Shown here in pieces: positions 22,278 through 35,883 of a DNA stretch of 64,000 nucleotides. A program made the position numbers and the translations under genes. Origin of the DNA: Brachyhypopomus gauderio (lineage: Eukaryota; Chordata; Actinopteri; Gymnotiformes; Hypopomidae); NCBI RefSeq assembly GCF_052324685.1, contig NC_135212.1, positions 49,751,898 to 49,815,897 on the forward strand. Direction: 5' to 3'. Every line of letters starts with the position of its first letter. Position 1 is the first letter of the stretch. The notes under the pieces are model-generated. The model saw only the letters and a list, made by a program, of their open reading frames with translations, was not told the origin of the DNA and ran no database searches.

Positions 22278-22703
22278 AGTTGTGTGTCGATTGCGATTTC
22301 AAAGATGCAAACACTATCACAGCACAAAAGGAGGCTTATCTGATTGTGGGTCCTGCACTTATATCAGGAGACACGATTGTCAGAAATTAAAGAAAGCAAC
22401 ACCGACGAAGGTGGGATTCGAACCCACGCGTGCTATGCACAATGGATTAGCAGTCCATCGCCTTAACCTCTCGGCCACCTCGTCAATTACAGTTGTGTGT
22501 CGATTGCGATTTCAAAGATGCAAACACTATCACAGCACAAAAGGAGGCTTATCTGATTGTGGGTCCTGCACTTATATCAGGAGACACGATTGTCAGAAAT
22601 TAAAGAAAGCAACACCGACGAAGGTGGGATTCGAACCCACGCGTGCTATGCACAATGGATTAGCAGTCCATCGCCTTAACCTCTCGGCCACCTCGTCAAT
22701 TAC
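22278..22703. repeat. Single-unit duplication of the 213-bp variant
   Basis: 22278-22490 and 22491-22703 match over a whole unit, including the missing C in CTGA(C)TTG and the ACTATCAC marker. It is the smallest duplication step I can see. Confidence 0.88.
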
Positions 22704-23471
22704 AGTTGTGAGTCGATTGCGATTTCAAAGATGCAAACACTTTCACAGCACAAAAGGAGGCTTATCTGACTTGTGGGTCCTGCACTTACTTCAGGAGACA
22801 CGATTGTCAGAAATTAAAAAAAGCAACACCGACGAAGGTGGGATTCGAACCCAGGCGTGCAAAGCACAATGGATTAGCAGTCCATCGCCTTAACCTCTCG
22901 GCCACCTCGTCAATTATGGTTGTGTGTCGATTGTGATTTCAAAGATGCAAACACTTTCACAGCACAAAAGCAGGCTTGTCTGACTTGTGGGTCCTGCACT
23001 TACATCAGGAGACACGATTGTCAGAAATTAAAAAAAGCAACACCGACGAAGGTGGGATTCGAACCCACGCGTGCAAAGCACAATGGATTAGCAGTCCATC
23101 GCCTTAACCTCCCGGCCACCTCGTCGTTTGTGGTTGTGTGTCGATAGCAATTTCAAAGAAGCAAGCACTTTCACAGCACAAAAGAAGGCCTTTCTGACTT
23201 GTGAGTCCTGCACTTACACCAGGAGACACGATTGTCAGAAATTAAAAAAAGCAACACCGACGAAGGTGGGATTCAAACACACGCGTGCTATGCACAATGG
23301 ATTAGCAGTCCATCGCCTTAACCTCTCGGCCACCTCGTCAATTATGGTTGTGTGTCGATTGCGATTTCAAAGATGCAAACACTTTCACAACACAAAAGCA
23401 GGCTTGTCTGACTTGTGGGTCCTGCACTTACATCAGGAGACACGATTGTCAGAAATTAAAAAAAGCAACAC

Positions 23472-23553
23472 CGACGAAGGTGGGATTCGAACCCACGCGT
23501 GCAAAGCACAATGGATTAGCAGTCCATCGCCTTAACCTCTCGGCCACCTCGTC
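23472..23553 (-). tRNA. tRNA-Ser(GCT), class 2, intact with T7
   Basis: Duplicate of 14058-14139. Confidence 0.93.
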
Positions 23554-23685
23554 AATTATGGTTGTGTGTCGATTGTGATTTCAAAGATGCAAACACTTTC
23601 ACAGCACAAAAGCAGGCTTGTCTGACTTGTGGGTCCTGCACTTACATCAGGAGACACGATTGTCAGAAATTTAAAAAATCAACAC

Positions 23686-23767
23686 CGACGAAGGTGGGAT
23701 TCGAACCCACGCGTGCAAAGCACAATGGATTAGCAGTCCATCGCCTTAACCTCTCGGCCACCTCGTC
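23686..23767 (-). tRNA. tRNA-Ser(GCT), class 2, intact with T6
   Basis: Duplicate of 14272-14353, with the same T6 context. Confidence 0.92.
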
Positions 23768-23899
23768 GTTTGTGGTTGTGTGTCGATAGCAATTTCAAAG
23801 AAGCAAGCACTTTCACAACACAAAAGCAGGCTTGTCTGACTTGTGGGTCCTGCACTTACATCAGGAGACACGATTGTCAGAAATTAAAAAAAGCAACAC

Positions 23900-23981
23900 C
23901 GACGAAGGTGGGATTCGAACCCATGCGTGCAAAGCACAATGGATTAGCAGTCCATCGCCTTAACGTCTCGGCCACCTCGTC
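23900..23981 (-). pseudogene. tRNA-Ser(GCT) copy, class 14 (A49, D-loop change) with T7
   Basis: UUU variable loop and T7, but A49:C65 and a D-loop G to C change. Seen only once in the window. Confidence 0.68.
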
Positions 23982-24969
23982 GTTTGTGGTTGTGTGTCGA
24001 TAGCAATTTCAAAGAAGCAAGCACTTTCACAGCACAAAAGAAGGCCTTTCTGACTTGTGGGTCCTGTAGTTACAGCAGGAGACACGATTGTCAGAAATTA
24101 AAGAAAGCAACACCGACGAAGGTGGGATTCGAACCCACAAGTGCTATGCATAATGGATTAGCAGTCCATCGCCTTACCCTCTCGGCCACCTTGTCGTTTG
24201 TAGTTGTGTGTCGATTGCGATTTCAAAGATGCAAACACTTTCACAGCACAAAAGAAGGCTTATCTGACTTGTGGGTCCTGCACTTACACCAGGAGACACG
24301 ATTGTCAGAAATTAAAGAAAGCAACACCGACGAAGGTGGGATTCGAACCCACGCGTGCTATGCACAATGGATTAGCAGTCCATCGCCTTAACCTCTCGGC
24401 CACCTCGTCGTGTGTGGTTGTGTGTCGATAGCAATTTCAAAGAAGCAAACACTTTCACAGCACAAAAGAAGGCTTTTCTGACTTGTGGGTCCTGTAGTTA
24501 CAGCAGGAGACACGATTGTCAGAAATTAAAGAAAGCAACACCGACGAAGGTGGGATTCGAACACACACGTGCTATGCATAATGGATTAGCAGTCCATCGC
24601 CTTAATCTATCGGCCACCTTGTCGTTTGTGCTTGTGTGTCGATTGCGATTTCAAAGATGCAAACACTTTCACAGCACAAAAGCAGCCATATATGACTTGT
24701 GGGTCCTGCACTTACAACAGGAGACACGATTGTCAGAAATTAAAGAAAGCAACACCGACGAAGGTGGGATTCTAACCCACGCGTGCTATGCACAATGGAT
24801 TAGCAGTCCATCCCCTTAACCTCTCGGCCACCTCGTCGTTTGTGGTTGTGTGTCAATTGCGATTTCAAAGATGCAAACACTTTCACAGCACAAAAGGAGG
24901 CTTATCTGACTTGTGGGTCCTGCACTTATATCAGGAGACACGATTGTCAGAAATTAAAGAAAGCAACAC

Positions 24970-25051
24970 CGACGAAGGTGGGATTCGAACCCACGCGTGC
25001 TATGCGCAATGGATTAGCAGTCCATCCCCTTAACCTCTTGGCCACCTCGTC
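24970..25051 (-). pseudogene. tRNA-Ser(GCT) copy, class 13 (G10:G25, altered variable arm)
   Basis: The variable stem has GCGC opposite GCAC, and G10:G25 breaks the D stem; A13 is present. Recurs at 29250, 39736, 44230 and 47868. Confidence 0.68.
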
Positions 25052-25611
25052 GTTTGTGGTTGTGTGTCGATTGCGATTTCAAAGATGCAAACACTTTCAC
25101 AGCACAAAAGGAGGCTTATCTGACTTGTGGGTCCTGCACTTATATCAGGAGACACGATTGTCAGAAATTAAAGAAAGCAACACCGACGAAGGTGGGATTC
25201 GAACCCACGCGTGCTATGCACAATGGATTAGCAGTCCATCGCCTTAACCTCTCGGCCACCTCGTCAATTACAGTTGTGTGTCGATTGCGATTTCAAAGAT
25301 GCAAACACTTTCACAGCACAAAAGGAGGCTTATCTGACTTGTGGGTCCTGCACTTATATCAGGAGACACGATTGTCAGAAATTAAAGAAAGCAACACCGA
25401 CGAAGGTGGGATTCGAACCCACGCGTGCTATGCACAATGGATTAGCAGTCCATCGCCTTAACCTCTCGGCCACCTCGTCAATTACAGTTGTGTGTCGATT
25501 GCGATTTCAAAGATGCAAACACTTTCACAGCACAAAAGCAGCCGTATCTGACTTGTGGGTTCTGCACTTACACCAGGAGAAACGATTGTCAGAAATTAAA
25601 GAAAGCAACAC

Positions 25612-25693
25612 CGACGAAGGTGGGATTCGAACCCACGCGTGCTATGCATAATGGATTAGCAGTTCATCGTCTTAACCTCTCGGCCACCTCGTC
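25612..25693 (-). pseudogene. tRNA-Ser(GCT) copy, class 7 (D stem, with A30:C40)
   Basis: G24 to A breaks the pair with C11, and A30:C40 weakens the anticodon stem. Copies at 40378 and 48510 keep the D-stem lesion but have a normal anticodon stem. Confidence 0.68.
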
Positions 25694-26039
25694 AATTACA
25701 GTTGTGTGTCGATTGCGATTTCAAAGATGCAAACACTTTCACAGCACAAAAGGAGGCTTGTCTGACTTGTGGGTCCTGCACTTACATCAGAAGACACGAT
25801 TGTCAGAAATTTAAAAAAGCAACACCGACGAAGGTGGGATTCGAACCCACGCGTGCTATGCAAAATGGATAAGCAGTCCATCACCTTAACCTCTAGGCCA
25901 CCTCGTCGTTTGTGGTTGTGTGTCGATAGCAATTTCAAAGAAGCAAACACTTTCACAGCACAAAAGAAGGCTTTTTTGACTTGTGGGTCCTGTAGTTACA
26001 GCAGGAGACACGATTGTCAGAAATTAAAGAAAGCAACAA

Positions 26040-26121
26040 CGACGAAGGTGGGATTCGAACCCACACGGGCTATGCATAATGGATTAGCAGTCCATCGCCT
26101 TAATCTCTCGGCCACCTTGTC
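26040..26121 (-). pseudogene. tRNA-Ser(GCT) copy, class 14 (A4:C69, variable-arm G to C)
   Basis: The acceptor has A4:C69, the variable arm reads GCCC in place of GCAC, and the D loop is changed. Recurs at 30320, 40806 and 48938. Confidence 0.7.
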
Positions 26122-27965
26122 GTTTGTGGTTGTGTGTCGATTGCGATTTCAAAGATGCAAACACTTTCACAGCACAAAAGCAGCCCTATATGACTTGTGG
26201 GTACTGCACTTACAACAGGAGACACGATTGTCAGAAATTAAGGAAAGCAACACCGACGAAGGTGGGATTCGAACCCACGTGTGCTATGCACAATGGATTA
26301 GCAGTCCATCGCCTTAACCTCTCGGCCACCTCGTCAATTACAGTTGTGTGTCGATTGCGATTTCAAAGATGCAAACACTTTCACAGCACAAAAGGAGGCT
26401 TATCTGACTTGTGGGTCCTGCACTTACTTCAGGAGACACGATTGTCAGAAATTAAAGAAAACAACACCGACGAATGTGGTATTCAAACCCACGCGTGCAA
26501 AGCACAATGGATTAGCAGTCCATCGCCTTAACCTCTTGGCTACCTCGTCGCTTGTGGTTTTGTGTCGATTGCGATTTCAAAGATGCAAACACTTTCACAG
26601 CACAAAAGCAGCCGTATCTGACTTGTGGGTACTGCACTTACACCAGGAGACACGATTGTCAGAAATTAAAGAAAGCAACACCGACAAAGGTGGGATTCGA
26701 ACCCACGCGTGCTATGCATAATGGATTAGCAGTCCATCTCCTTAACCTCTCGGCCACCTCGTCAATCACGGTTGTGTGTCGATTGCGATTTCAAAGATGC
26801 AAACACTTTCACAGCACAAAAGGAGGCTTGTCTGACTTGTGGGTCCTGCACTTACATCAGGAGACACGATTGTCAGAAATTTAAAAAAGCAACACCGACG
26901 AAGGTGGGATTCGAACCCACGCGAGCTATGCAAAATGGATAAGCAGTCCATCACCTTAACCTCTAGGCCACCTCGTCGTTTGTGGTTGTGTGTCGATAGC
27001 AATTTCAAAGAAGCAAACACTTTCAAAGCACAAAAGAAGGCTTTTTTGACTTGTGGGTCCTGCACTTACATCAGGAGACACGATTGTCAGAAATTTAAAA
27101 AAGCAACACCGACGAAGGTGGGATTCGAACCCACGCGTGCTATGCAAAATTGATTAGCAGTCCATCACCTTAACCTCTAGGCCACCTCGTCGTTTGTGGT
27201 TGTTTGTCGATTGCGATTTCAAAGATGCAAACACTTTCACAGCACAAAAGAAGGCTTATCTGACTTGTGGGTCCTGCACTTACACCAGGAGACACGATTG
27301 TCAGAAATTAAAGAAAGCAACACCGACGAAGGTGGGATTCTAACCCACGCGTGCTATGCACAATGGATTAGCAGTCCATCGCCTTAACCTCTCGGCCACC
27401 TCGTCAATTACGGTTGTGTGTCGATTGCGATTTCAAAGATGCAAATACTTTCACAGCACAAAAGGAGGCGTATCTGACTTGTGGGTCCTGCACTTATATC
27501 AGGAGACACGATGGTCAGAAATTAAAGAAAGCAACACCGACGAAGGTGGGATTCGAACCCACGCGTGCTATGCACAATGGATTAGCAGTCCATCGCCTTA
27601 ACCTCTCGGCCACCTCGTCGTTTGTGGTTGTGTGTCGATAGCAATTTCAAAGAAGCAAACACTTTCACAGCACAAAAGAAGGCTTTTCTGACTTGTGGGT
27701 CCTGTAGTTACAGCAGGAGACACGATTGTCAGAAATTAAAGAAAGCAACACCGACGGAGGTGGGATTCGAACACACACGTGCTATGCATAATGGATTAGC
27801 AGTCCATCGCCTTAATCTATCGGCCACCTTGTCGTTTGTGCTTGTGTGTCGATTGCGATTTCAAAGATGCAAACACTTTCACAGCACAAAAGCAGCCGTA
27901 TATGACTTGTGGGTCCTGCACTTACAACAGGAGACACGATTGTCAGAAATTAAAGAAAGCAACAC

Positions 27966-28047
27966 CGACGAAGGTGGGATTCAAACCCACGCATGCTATG
28001 CACAATGGATTAGCAGTCCATGGCCTTAACCTCTCGGCCACCTCGTC
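27966..28047 (-). pseudogene. tRNA-Ser(GCT) copy, class 14 (C56U, C26)
   Basis: C56U damages the B box and position 26 is C. Recurs at 32246 and 33958 as part of the 8-unit block. Confidence 0.72.
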
Positions 28048-28691
28048 AATTACAGTTGTGTGTCGATTGCGATTTCAAAGATGCAAACACTTTCACAGCA
28101 CAAAAGGAGGCTTATCTGACTTGTGGGTCCTGCACTTACTTCAGGAGACACGATTGTCAGAAATTAAAGAAAACAACACCGACGAATGTGGTATTCAAAC
28201 CCACGCGTGCAAAGCACAATGGATTAGCAGTCCATCGCCTTAACCTCTTGGCTACCTCGTCGCTTGTGGTTTTGTGTCGATTGCGATTTCAAAGATGCAA
28301 ACACTTTCACAGCACAAAAGCAGCCGTATCTGACTTGTGGGTACTGCACTTACACCAGGAGACACGATTGTCAGAAATTAAAGAAAGCAACACCGACGAA
28401 GGTGGGATTCGAACCCACGCGTGCTATGCATAATGGATTAGCAGTCCATCTCCTTAACCTCTCAGCCACCTCGTCAATCACGGTTGTGTGTCGATTGCGA
28501 TTTCAAAGATGCAAACACTTTCACAGCACAAAAGGAGGCTTGTCTGACTTGTGGGTACTGCACTTACATCAGGAGACACGATTGTCAGAAATTTAAAAAA
28601 GCAACACCGACGAAGGTGGGATTCGAACCCACGCGAGCTATGCAAAATGGATAAGCAGTCCATCACCTTAACCTCTAGGCCACCTCGTCGT

Positions 28692-31600
28692 TTGTGGTTG
28701 TGTGTCGATAGCAATTTCAAAGAAGCAAACACTTTCACAGCACAAAAGAAGGCTTTTCTGACTTGTGGGTCCTGTAGTTACAGCAGGAGACACGATTGTC
28801 AGAAATTAAAGAAAGCAACACCGACGAAGGTGGGATTCGAACACACACGTGCTATGCATAATGGATTAGCAGTCCATCGCCTTAATCTATCGGCCACCTT
28901 GTCGTTTGTGCTTGTGTGTCGATTGCGATTTCAAAGATGCAAACACTTTCACAGCACAAAAGCAGCCGTATATGACTTGTGGGTCCTGCACTTACAACAG
29001 GAGACACGATTGTCAGAAATTAAAGAAAGCAACACCGACGAAGGTGGGATTCTAACCCACGCGTGCTATGCACAATGGATTAGCAGTCCATCCCCTTAAC
29101 CTCTCGGCCACCTCGTCGTTTGTGGTTGTGTGTCAATTGCGATTTCAAAGATGCAAACACTTTCACAGCACAAAAGGAGGCTTATCTGACTTGTGGGTCC
29201 TGCACTTATATCAGGAGACACGATTGTCAGAAATTAAAGAAAGCAACACCGACGAAGGTGGGATTCGAACCCACGCGTGCTATGCGCAATGGATTAGCAG
29301 TCCATCCCCTTAACCTCTTGGCCACCTCGTCGTTTGTGGTTGTGTGTCGATTGCGATTTCAAAGATGCAAACACTTTCACAGCACAAAAGGAGGCTTATC
29401 TGACTTGTGGGTCCTGCACTTATATCAGGAGACACGATTGTCAGAAATTAAAGAAAGCAACACCGACGAAGGTGGGATTCGAACCCACGCGTGCTATGCA
29501 CAATGGATTAGCAGTCCATCGCCTTAACCTCTCGGCCACCTCGTCAATTACAGTTGTGTGTCGATTGCGATTTCAAAGATGCAAACACTTTCACAGCACA
29601 AAAGGAGGCTTATCTGACTTGTGGGTCCTGCACTTATATCAGGAGACACGATTGTCAGAAATTAAAGAAAGCAACACCGACGAAGGTGGGATTCGAACCC
29701 ACGCGTGCTATGCACAATGGATTAGCAGTCCATCGCCTTAACCTCTCGGCCACCTCGTCAATTACAGTTGTGTGTCGATTGCGATTTCAAAGATGCAAAC
29801 ACTTTCACAGCACAAAAGCAGCCGTATCTGACTTGTGGGTTCTGCACTTACACCAGGAGAAACGATTGTCAGAAATTAAAGAAAGCAACACCGACGAAGG
29901 TGGGATTCGAACCCACGCGTGCTATGCATAATGGATTAGCAGTTCATCGTCTTAACCTCTCGGCCACCTCGTCAATTACAGTTGTGTGTCGATTGCGATT
30001 TCAAAGATGCAAACACTTTCACAGCACAAAAGGAGGCTTGTCTGACTTGTGGGTCCTGCACTTACATCAGAAGACACGATTGTCAGAAATTTAAAAAAGC
30101 AACACCGACGAAGGTGGGATTCGAACCCACGCGTGCTATGCAAAATGGATAAGCAGTCCATCACCTTAACCTCTAGGCCACCTCGTCGTTTGTGGTTGTG
30201 TGTCGATAGCAATTTCAAAGAAGCAAACACTTTCACAGCACAAAAGAAGGCTTTTTTGACTTGTGGGTCCTGTAGTTACAGCAGGAGACACGATTGTCAG
30301 AAATTAAAGAAAGCAACAACGACGAAGGTGGGATTCGAACCCACACGGGCTATGCATAATGGATTAGCAGTCCATCGCCTTAATCTCTCGGCCACCTTGT
30401 CGTTTGTGGTTGTGTGTCGATTGCGATTTCAAAGATGCAAACACTTTCACAGCACAAAAGCAGCCGTATATGACTTGTGGGTACTGCACTTACAACAGGA
30501 GACACGATTGTCAGAAATTAAGGAAAGCAACACCGACGAAGGTGGGATTCGAACCCACGCGTGCTATGCACAATGGATTAGCAGTCCATCGCCTTAACCT
30601 CTCGGCCACCTCGTCAATTACAGTTGTGTGTCGATTGCGATTTCAAAGATGCAAACACTTTCACAGCACAAAAGGAGGCTTATCTGACTTGTGGGTCCTG
30701 CACTTACTTCAGGAGACACGATTGTCAGAAATTAAAGAAAACAACACCGACGAATGTGGTATTCAAACCCACGCGTGCAAAGCACAATGGATTAGCAGTC
30801 CATCGCCTTAACCTCTTGGCTACCTCGTCGCTTGTGGTTTTGTGTCGATTGCGATTTCAAAGATGCAAACACTTTCACAGCACAAAAGCAGCCGTATCTG
30901 ACTTGTGGGTACTGCACTTACACCAGGAGACACGATTGTCAGAAATTAAAGAAAGCAACACCGACGAAGGTGGGATTCGAACCCACGCGTGCTATGCATA
31001 ATGGATTAGCAGTCCATCTCCTTAACCTCTCGGCCACCTCGTCAATCACGGTTGTGTGTCGATTGCGATTTCAAAGATGCAAACACTTTCACAGCACAAA
31101 AGGAGGCTTGTCTGACTTGTGGGTCCTGCACTTACATCAGGAGACACGATTGTCAGAAATTTAAAAAAGCAACACCGACGAAGGTGGGATTCGAACCCAC
31201 GCGAGCTATGCAAAATGGATAAGCAGTCCATCACCTTAACCTCTAGGCCACCTCGTCGTTTGTGGTTGTGTGTCGATAGCAATTTCAAAGAAGCAAACAC
31301 TTTCAAAGCACAAAAGAAGGCTTTTTTGACTTGTGGGTCCTGCACTTACATCAGGAGACACGATTGTCAGAAATTTAAAAAAGCAACACCGACGAAGGTG
31401 GGATTCGAACCCACGCGTGCTATGCAAAATTGATTAGCAGTCCATCACCTTAACCTCTAGGCCACCTCGTCGTTTGTGGTTGTTTGTCGATTGCGATTTC
31501 AAAGATGCAAACACTTTCACAGCACAAAAGAAGGCTTATCTGACTTGTGGGTCCTGCACTTACACCAGGAGACACGATTGTCAGAAATTAAAGAAAGCAA

Positions 31601-32971
31601 CACCGACGAAGGTGGGATTCTAACCCACGCGTGCTATGCACAATGGATTAGCAGTCCATCGCCTTAACCTCTCGGCCACCTCGTCAATTACGGTTGTGTG
31701 TCGATTGCGATTTCAAAGATGCAAATACTTTCACAGCACAAAAGAAGGCGTATCTGACTTGTGGGTCCTGCACTTATATCAGGAGACACGATGGTCAGAA
31801 ATTAAAGAAAGCAACACCGACGAAGGTGGGATTCGAACCCACGCGTGCTATGCACAATGGATTAGCAGTCCATCGCCTTAACCTCTCGGCCACCTCGTCG
31901 TTTGTGGTTGTGTGTCGATAGCAATTTCAAAGAAGCAAACACTTTCACAGCACAAAAGAAGGCTTTTCTGACTTGTGGGTCCTGTAGTTACAGCAGGAGA
32001 CACGATTGTCAGAAATTAAAGAAAGCAACACCGACGGAGGTGGGATTCGAACACACACGTGCTATGCATAATGGATTAGCAGTCCATCGCCTTAATCTAT
32101 CGGCCACCTTGTCGTTTGTGCTTGTGTGTCGATTGCGATTTCAAAGATGCAAACACTTTCACAGCACAAAAGCAGCCGTATATGACTTGTGGGTCCTGCA
32201 CTTACAACAGGAGACACGATTGTCAGAAATTAAAGAAAGCAACACCGACGAAGGTGGGATTCAAACCCACGCATGCTATGCACAATGGATTAGCAGTCCA
32301 TGGCCTTAACCTCTCGGCCACCTCGTCAATTACAGTTGTGTGTCGATTGCGATTTCAAAGATGCAAACACTTTCACAGCACAAAAGGAGGCTTATCTGAC
32401 TTGTGGGTCCTGCACTTACTTCAGGAGACACGATTGTCAGAAATTAAAGAAAACAACACCGACGAATGTGGTATTCAAACCCACGCGTGCAAAGCACAAT
32501 GGATTAGCAGTCCATCGCCTTAACCTCTTGGCTACCTCGTCGCTTGTGGTTTTGTGTCGATTGCGATTTCAAAGATGCAAACACTTTCACAGCACAAAAG
32601 CAGCCGTATCTGACTTGTGGGTACTGCACTTACACCAGGAGACACGATTGTCAGAAATTAAAGAAAGCAACACCGACGAAGGTGGGATTCGAACCCACGC
32701 GTGCTATGCATAATGGATTAGCAGTCCATCTCCTTAACCTCTCAGCCACCTCGTCAATCACGGTTGTGTGTCGATTGCGATTTCAAAGATGCAAACACTT
32801 TCACAGCACAAAAGGAGGCTTGTCTGACTTGTGGGTACTGCACTTACATCAGGAGACACGATTGTCAGAAATTTAAAAAAGCAACACCGACGAAGGTGGG
32901 ATTCGAACCCACGCGAGCTATGCAAAATGGATAAGCAGTCCATCACCTTAACCTCTAGGCCACCTCGTCGT
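28692..32971. repeat. 20-unit block, copy 2 of a tandem pair
   Basis: Class string for genes 28822-32888: 4 3 13 1 1 7 10 14 1 5 7 10 11 3 1 4 14 5 7 10, identical in order to copy 1. Confidence 0.9.
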
Positions 32972-35380
32972 TTGTGGTTGTGTGTCGATAGCAATTTCAA
33001 AGAAGCAAACACTTTCACAGCACAAAAGAAGGCTTTTTTGACTTGTGGGTCCTGCACTTACATCAGGAGACACGATTGTCAGAAATTTAAAAAAGCAACA
33101 CCGACGAAGGTGGGATTCGAACCCACGCGTGCTATGCAAAATTGATTAGCAGTCCATCACCTTAACCTCTAGGCCACCTCGTCGTTTGTGGTTGTTTGTC
33201 GATTGCGATTTCAAAGATGCAAACACTTTCACAGCACAAAAGAAGGCTTATCTGACTTGTGGGTCCTGCACTTACACCAGGAGACACGATTGTCAGAAAT
33301 TAAAGAAAGCAACACCGACGAAGGTGGGATTCTAACCCACGCGTGCTATGCACAATGGATTAGCAGTCCATCGCCTTAACCTCTCGGCCACCTCGTCAAT
33401 TACGGTTGTGTGTCGATTGCGATTTCAAAGATGCAAATACTTTCACAGCACAAAAGGAGGCGTATCTGACTTGTGGGTCCTGCACTTATATCAGGAGACA
33501 CGATGGTCAGAAATTAAAGAAAGCAACACCGACGAAGGTGGGATTCGAACCCACGCGTGCTATGCACAATGGATTAGCAGTCCATCGCCTTAACCTCTCG
33601 GCCACCTCGTCGTTTGTGGTTGTGTGTCGATAGCAATTTCAAAGAAGCAAACACTTTCACAGCACAAAAGAAGGCTTTTCTGACTTGTGGGTCCTGTAGT
33701 TACAGCAGGAGACACGATTGTCAGAAATTAAAGAAAGCAACACCGACGGAGGTGGGATTCGAACACACACGTGCTATGCATAATGGATTAGCAGTCCATC
33801 GCCTTAATCTATCGGCCACCTTGTCGTTTGTGCTTGTGTGTCGATTGCGATTTCAAAGATGCAAACACTTTCACAGCACAAAAGCAGCCGTATATGACTT
33901 GTGGGTCCTGCACTTACAACAGGAGACACGATTGTCAGAAATTAAAGAAAGCAACACCGACGAAGGTGGGATTCAAACCCACGCATGCTATGCACAATGG
34001 ATTAGCAGTCCATGGCCTTAACCTCTCGGCCACCTCGTCAATTACAGTTGTGTGTCGATTGCGATTTCAAAGATGCAAACACTTTCACAGCACAAAAGGA
34101 GGCTTATCTGACTTGTGGGTCCTGCACTTACTTCAGGAGACACGATTGTCAGAAATTAAAGAAAACAACACCGACGAATGTGGTATTCAAACCCACGCGT
34201 GCAAAGCACAATGGATTAGCAGTCCATCGCCTTAACCTCTTGGCTACCTCGTCGCTTGTGGTTTTGTGTCGATTGCGATTTCAAAGATGCAAACACTTTC
34301 ACAGCACAAAAGCAGCCGTATCTGACTTGTGGGTACTGCACTTACACCAGGAGACACGATTGTCAGAAATTAAAGAAAGCAACACCGACGAAGGTGGGAT
34401 TCGAACCCACGCGTGCTATGCATAATGGATTAGCAGTCCATCTCCTTAACCTCTCAGCCACCTCGTCAATCACGGTTGTGTGTCGATTGCGATTTCAAAG
34501 ATGCAAACACTTTCACAGCACAAAAGGAGGCTTGTCTGACTTGTGGGTACTGCACTTACATCAGGAGACACGATTGTCAGAAATTTAAAAAAGCAACACC
34601 GACGAAGGTGGGATTCGAACCCACGCGAGCTATGCAAAATGGATAAGCAGTCCATCACCTTAACCTCTAGGCCACCTCGTCGTTTGTGGTTGTGTGTCGA
34701 TAGCAATTTCAAAGAAGCAAACACTTTCACAGCACAAAAGAAGGCTTTTTTGACTTGTGGGTCCTGCACTTACATCAGGAGACACGATTGTCAGAAATTT
34801 AAAAAAGCAACACCGACGAAGGTGGGATTCGAACCCACGCGTGCTATGCAAAATTGATTAGCAGTCCATCACCTTAACCTCTAGGCCACCTCGTCGTTTG
34901 TGGTTGTTTGTCGATTGCGATTTCAAAGATGCAAACACTTTCACAGCACAAAAGAAGGCTTATCTGACTTGTGGGTCCTGCACTTACACCAGGAGACACG
35001 ATTGTCAGAAATTAAAGAAAGCAACACCGACGAAGGTGGGATTCTAACCCACGCGTGCTATGCACAATGGATTAGCAGTCCATCGCCTTAACCTCTCGGC
35101 CACCTCGTCAATTACGGTTGTGTGTCGATTGCGATTTCAAAGATGCAAATACTTTCACAGCACAAAAGGAGGCGTATCTGACTTGTGGGTCCTGCACTTA
35201 TATCAGGAGACACGATGGTCAGAAATTAAAGAAAGCAACACCGACGAAGGTGGGATTCGAACCCACGCGTGCTATGCACAATGGATTAGCAGTCCATCGC
35301 CTTAACCTCTCGGCCACCTCGTTGTTTGTGGTTGTGTGTCGATAGCAATTTCAAAGAAGCAAACACTTTCACAGCACAAA
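31476..35380. repeat. 8-unit higher-order repeat, two full copies and a partial third (1712 bp)
   Basis: Copies start at 31476, 33188 and 34900. Class string from gene 31604: 3 1 4 14 5 7 10 11, then 3 1 4 14 5 7 10 11, then 3 14 and divergence. A first partial copy lies at 27196-28600. Confidence 0.88.
35242..35323 (-). pseudogene. tRNA-Ser(GCT) copy, class 14 (A1:C72)
   Basis: Class 1 body, but the first base is A (AACGAGG). An intermediate between class 1 and class 12 ends. Confidence 0.65.
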
Positions 35381-35883
35381 ATAAGGCTTTTCTGACTTGT
35401 GGGTCCTGTAGTTACAGCAGGAGACACGATTGTCAGAAATTAAAGAAAGCAACACCGACGGAGGTGGGATTCGAACACACACGTGCTATGCATAATGGAT
35501 TAGCAGTCCATCGCCTTAATCTATCGGCCACCTTGTCGTTTGTGCTTGTGTGTCGATTGCGATTTCAAAGATGCAAACACTTTCACAGCACAAAAGCAGC
35601 CGTATATGACTTGTGGGTCCTGCACTTACAACAGGAGACACGATTGTCAGAAATTAAAGAAAGCAACACCGACGAAGGTGGGATTCGAACCCACGCATGC
35701 TATGCACAATGGATTAGCAGTCCATCGCCTTAACCTCTCGGCCACCTCATTGTTTGTGGTGGTGTGTCGATTGCGATTTCAAAGATGCAAACACTTTCAC
35801 AGCACAAAAGGAGGCTTATCTGACTTGTGGGTCCTGCTCTTATATCAGGAGACACGATTGTCAGAAATTAAAGAAAGCAACAC

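Larger units (their letters stand above)
21109..24411. repeat. Array segment joining pieces of the 4.3-13 kb and 13-14 kb regions
   Basis: Class string for genes 21120-24328: 9 2 1 1 1 14 1 1 14 14 14 2 2 14 6 1. The first units match 7212-7935, and 22700-23767 matches 13290-14353. The unit at 21846-22059 fuses the left half of the 7938 spacer type with a different right half. Confidence 0.87.
24412..28691. repeat. 20-unit block, copy 1 of a tandem pair
   Basis: Class string for genes 24542-28608: 4 3 13 1 1 7 10 14 1 5 7 10 11 3 1 4 14 5 7 10. All 20 codes repeat in order in the next block (shift 4280 bp). Small differences exist, for example CAGCCATAT at 24685 and CAGCCCTAT near 26180. Confidence 0.9.

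Noticed and set aside
22066-22893. Plus-strand open frame of 275 codons, the longest in the window
   Set aside because: It is the antisense of four tRNA units. Because 213 is divisible by 3 and 214 is not, the two 1-bp deletions keep the same frame open across units. Coding would have to use spacer and tRNA antisense alike, and gene-class differences change the residues freely.
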